From an uncultured bacterium (GTDB lineage Bacteria; Planctomycetota; Phycisphaerae; Phycisphaerales; SM1A02), in NCBI GenBank assembly GCA_903861235.1, contig CAIOTP010000349.1:1-9635 (forward strand): a DNA stretch of 9,635 bases, in the 5' to 3' direction. The notes beneath the pieces were generated by a model that was not told where the DNA came from, did not search any database, and worked only from the letters and a program-made list of their open reading frames with translations. How positions within the stretch are numbered: the stretch's first letter is position 1; every line of letters begins with the position of its first letter. Made by a program: the position numbers and the translations under genes. Positions 8,001-9,635 of this stretch are shown here, piece by piece.

Positions 8001-8858
8001 TCGCCCGACCGAAGTGGACCAGAGCACGCTGCCGCTGAAGCGATCGAAGGAGGTCACCTGCACGCCGTCCGCCACCAGCAGCATGCCGCGGTCGAAGGTG
8101 GGAGCCGCGAGCAGTGCCGCACCTTCCGCCATGGCGTTCTGCTGAAGCTGGGCCGCCTGCTGGGGCTCCAGATCACGCACGCGTCGGGTGATCCAGGCCG
8201 ACGCGAGCGGCTGGGTCCACAGCGGCTGCCAGGTCTGCATGCCGTCCGCAGGGGCGCGGGCCGCGGGCGCCGCCGGCGAGGAAGCACGTCGCGCCTGGAT
8301 CACCCGGCGTGCGGCGTCCACACGCCCACGATCCTCCGCACGGAGATCCGGATGCCGCATCGCTCGATCGAGCCAGGTCCACGCCTCGGAGGTCCGACCC
8401 GCGTCGAGCGCGGCCTGGGCCAGCGCGAGCGTGGCAGGCAGTGCTGCGGGCGCCAGCGGACGCAGCAGGGCCACGCCGGTCCGTTGGCCCTCCTCCAGCT
8501 GTCGCTGCGCAACCGGACCCTCGGTGGCGAGCCACCGCGCCAGGACCTCCGGATGCGCCCGAAGGAACTCCGGCACCGCGACCTCGACGGGGCGGAAGCG
8601 GTCCGGCTCCGGCGGCCACGGCACCAGCTTGCCCGCGAAGCGATCGACCGCTTCCTGCGCCAGTCGCGATGCCTCGGCCGGACCCGTGACCGCAGCCGCC
8701 TCCGCCTGCTGGAGCAGCTGGGCCGCCGATGGACTGGCGTCCACCGTGACCGGCGCGGATTCCTGGGCCCTCGCCGCGGGGCTCGAGGCCAGAACGGCAA
8801 GAAGGATGACCGCGATGCGATGCTTCAACCCCGGGAACGCTACATTCTCCGCGTGCAT
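5055..8858 (-). CDS. Exported PQQ-like beta-propeller repeat protein with helical middle section
   Basis: 1267 residues. A Sec signal peptide (basic LKHR, hydrophobic core, cleavage after ARA at 29-31) predicts a periplasmic or cell-surface protein. Residues 32-200 are Ala-rich helices resembling TPR-type hairpins. A first propeller covers about 210-620, with PQQ_2-type blade motifs ending in LW or similar: FDRFSGSVLW (271-280), LHVDAGRRLWEF (329-340), RVDAGLGRVRW and GMDPADGKVLW (486-496). Residues 625-910 are helical and rich in Arg, Ala and Leu. A second propeller-like region covers about 914-1265 (CLDPVSGRRLF, RMDGEGRPLW, RDPRDGSIW). No PQQ-dehydrogenase catalytic signature is evident, so the blades are probably a binding or scaffold platform, as in many proteins of this broad family. 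The ATG at 8858 has GAGGGGG eight bases upstream. A TTG at 8828-8826 would give a shorter, more typical signal peptide and would remove the overlap with the divergent gene. The substrate or partner is unknown. Confidence 0.88.
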   Translation of the reverse strand: MHAENVAFPGLKHRIAVILLAVLASSPAARAQESAPVTVDASPSAAQLLQQAEAAAVTGPAEASRLAQEAVDRFAGKLVPWPPEPDRFRPVEVAVPEFLRAHPEVLARWLATEGPVAQRQLEEGQRTGVALLRPLAPAALPATLALAQAALDAGRTSEAWTWLDRAMRHPDLRAEDRGRVDAARRVIQARRASSPAAPAARAPADGMQTWQPLWTQPLASAWITRRVRDLEPQQAAQLQQNAMAEGAALLAAPTFDRGMLLVADGVQVTSFDRFSGSVLWSTSVGRGDDRLAGPMGDVAAAVTAGDRVVTLPGQAVSEQRSAPPGVLELHVDAGRRLWEFRLDRSPLEAMEELFPHGRPVVIDDVTVAQARRSNSRLESAAWLLGLDRPEERLRWMVPLGAAGGLRLAASRPLGSPMPLDGDVVAASSLGVVARVDAGLGRVRWLRRWPPPVREPRDSSPPWQLPSPVADDRLVAWIAPDGATLVGMDPADGKVLWTRPIGVDTPAGLVRTLLLDTDHLYAIGTGVIAIPRSDPRAIAWKLPVEEGTTVRGEVAMGTLADGTRALVVPTADRVLIVSPADGGLIGQLPLASGGNTALQGGQLAVVTADRACVAMPGDQGETLLRRRLAERPDDPRRGLALIELGRAWKRGALMVDGAVATARALGTLGDAEAVSVREEVVQRLLDPVVLSTVGTEQSGRLLELAAELARTPAQRASVILRQAARASAEGHGSEAAIMLQRLWGDPSLARAMLPVSGELRIAAGDLALAGLMGLDAADRQRALQACLPLLRAADASDRPTRLRQLARLAGSREELDRMLGAIPVPSDGCEAQVLAQVGRRPASEGLAACGPPQASARSLPGTLLECQAGALRDPPRDYTLLRERDALVARAGPELLERWRADFDERATQVLGWAPAIALWSPVGQEDGALECLDPVSGRRLFRVASVTELFDPLPRRAGDGLITDPRGVECLRAGPLIAIVRGDGEAVVLRMDGEGRPLWKLDATAEVNLRCDLAEWGLALLQVSAEGSDQPARISIRDPRDGSIWLEGPWPDSIGSPLWIRLLPEGIVAAGSAGVAMLDLQPQLPPRWIQGDRRVAGAEWRERTTDWLMVKDRSSDVVQGISIDSGELLPGMLDGPSQGRMDPVANIRALPEGWLVHRFNRVTLHDASGRRIGMDAVSGERRYDLVQPVRDGVVVVDLGDREAFFEAGRQPALLLRTLEPATGLRISGETLAVQTGGDRLVTLDAIEGWILVGLEGRTLAIRAPQGR
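8829..8858. promoter_or_regulatory. Ultra-compact divergent start region, possible leaderless promoters
   Basis: The annotated starts of the two divergent genes overlap here: GTG at 8853-8855 on + and ATG at 8858-8856 on -. TACATT at 8841-8846 on + matches four of six bases of the -10 consensus and ends six bases before the GTG. TAGCGT on - (8842-8837) keeps the T-A---T pattern and ends eight bases before the alternative TTG at 8828. Neither has a recognisable -35 box. The promoter assignment is speculative. Confidence 0.2.
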
Positions 8859-9323
8859 CCGAGGAACCCCCTCTTCGCCTGCGGCGTGGCGCTGGCCCTG
8901 GCCGCCTGCAGCACCCCACCGGGCATCCGCGTGACTGGCGTGGATGTGGTGGAGCGGAGCGAGCAGACCTCCGAGGTGGCGGTGCGGCTGGAGATCCAGA
9001 ATCCCACGGGGGTGCCCATCCGCCTGGACACCTGGGACTACAGCCTTCAGGTCCGCGGGCGGACCGTGTACTCCGGGGTCTGGGTGGCGGCCATCACGGT
9101 GCCTCCCGAGAGCCGCATCCTGACCGCCATCCCCGCGGTGATTCCCAACAGCGACACGCCCGGCGCCGACGCCGCGTGGAGCGTGAACGGATGGATCCGC
9201 TACCTGGAGCCCACGCGTTTCAGTCAGATGCTCTACGACCTGGGACTGAACCGCCCTTCCACGCTCTTCGACGGCCGCGGCCAGGGCATGGGCCAGGGCG
9301 GCAGCGTGCCCAGCGCGGGTTGA
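8853..9323 (+). CDS. LEA14-type (LEA_2 / water-stress domain) lipoprotein
   Basis: 156 residues from the GTG at 8853. The start gives a compact lipoprotein signal: MHPRN, a hydrophobic stretch, then the lipobox LAAC with Cys19. The mature part (about 25-130) fits the LEA_2 fold, a single beta-sandwich related to fibronectin III domains: VAVRLEIQNPTGVPIRLDTW, then YSLQVRGRTVYSGVW, with the family-typical asparagine-proline turn, a GR-VYSG strand and a later PP-S pair. Bacterial members are small envelope lipoproteins of uncertain function, often linked to stress or desiccation. The tail is Gly-rich. The ATG at 8820-8822 is an alternative start with AAGGA 13 bases upstream, but it would lengthen the signal to 30 residues and overlap the divergent gene by 39 bases. 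The stop is nine bases from the convergent polyphosphate kinase stop. Confidence 0.83.
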   Translation: MHPRNPLFACGVALALAACSTPPGIRVTGVDVVERSEQTSEVAVRLEIQNPTGVPIRLDTWDYSLQVRGRTVYSGVWVAAITVPPESRILTAIPAVIPNSDTPGADAAWSVNGWIRYLEPTRFSQMLYDLGLNRPSTLFDGRGQGMGQGGSVPSAG

Positions 9324-9332
9324 GCCGAACTC

Positions 9333-9635
9333 TCAGGAAGCGCGACCGTCGCGCACACCGGAAGCCTGCCGCTCCAGGGCGAGTCGGATGAGCCGCTGGT
9401 GCAGGCCCAGCGCCCGCGGATCCGCCGGATCCAGGTCGCGCCACGGCACCTTCGCGTAGCTCCCGTCCGGATGCATCTGCCACGCCTGGCGTCGGTCCTC
9501 CAGGCAGGCCTGCAGCACCTCCCACAGCCGCGCGCGGTGCGCCGGCTGCGTGACCGGCGTGGCCGCCTCCACCCGGGTCTGCAGGTTGCGGTACATCCAG
9601 TCGGCGCTGCCGATGAAGAACTCGCCGTCGAGCGG
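9333..9635 (-). CDS. ppk1: Polyphosphate kinase 1, C-terminal 100 residues (partial)
   Basis: The frame enters from the right edge and stops at TGA (9335-9333). It encodes PLDGEFFIGSADWMYRNL followed by a TRVEAATPV segment, which matches the conserved end of the PPK1 C2 domain (in E. coli PPK an SSADWM-RN motif is followed by R-EVATP). The remaining residues form the usual terminal helical stretch (HRARLWEVLQACLEDRRQAW) and a short tail. PPK1 reversibly transfers the gamma-phosphate of ATP to polyphosphate, at the inner face of the membrane or in the cytosol. The catalytic histidines lie outside the window. The gene is convergent with the LEA-type lipoprotein gene. Confidence 0.92.
   Translation of the reverse strand, partial: PLDGEFFIGSADWMYRNLQTRVEAATPVTQPAHRARLWEVLQACLEDRRQAWQMHPDGSYAKVPWRDLDPADPRALGLHQRLIRLALERQASGVRDGRAS

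Noticed and set aside
7305..8819. A long + strand open frame leading into the LEA-type lipoprotein
   Set aside because: It lies antisense to the propeller gene, is rich in Arg/His/Gln/Pro and lacks motifs. Only the part from the GTG at 8853 looks like protein.

Overview
This is a GC-rich, gene-dense window carrying six protein-coding genes: four complete and one truncated at each edge. I see no rRNA, tRNA, CRISPR array or insertion sequence. The base composition, the very long secretin with glycine-rich inserts, the large PQQ-like beta-propeller protein with a helical middle, and the number of Sec/lipoprotein signal peptides suggest an outer-membrane-bearing bacterium. Planctomycetota, perhaps the Phycisphaerae, is my best guess. 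That guess comes from general gene style, not from a marker gene.

Left part (1-4557, + strand): the tail of an unrecognised gene (1-257), then after 66 bases a 1020-residue type II secretion (GspD-like) secretin (324-3386), then a lipoprotein with a TolB/PD40-like motif (3367-4557) whose start codon lies inside the end of the secretin gene. This looks like the 3' end of a secretion or pilus operon. The secretin forms the outer-membrane channel, and the overlapping lipoprotein may be an outer-membrane partner (inference only). The secretin appears to carry four N1-type periplasmic modules after N0, where GspD normally has three. Three of the four are interrupted by Gly/Ser/Gln-rich inserts.

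Middle part (4579-8858, - strand): a two-gene unit read right to left. The first gene encodes a 1267-residue exported PQQ-like beta-propeller protein with two propeller regions separated by an alpha-helical section. After 44 bases comes a 143-residue protein that is almost entirely Asp/Glu from residue 29 and has no Lys or Arg. Its gene is a long in-frame trinucleotide and 12-bp repeat tract.

Right part (8853-9635): a small LEA14-type (LEA_2) lipoprotein on the + strand, divergent from the propeller gene with start codons that overlap or abut. It is convergent, nine bases away, with the 3' end of a polyphosphate kinase 1 gene on the - strand that runs off the window.

Most worth a second look: the uncharacterised ultra-acidic protein and its slippage-prone repeat, the expanded secretin with its coupled lipoprotein, and the extremely compact divergent start region near 8853, which may use leaderless transcripts. 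I found no convincing complete novel system.
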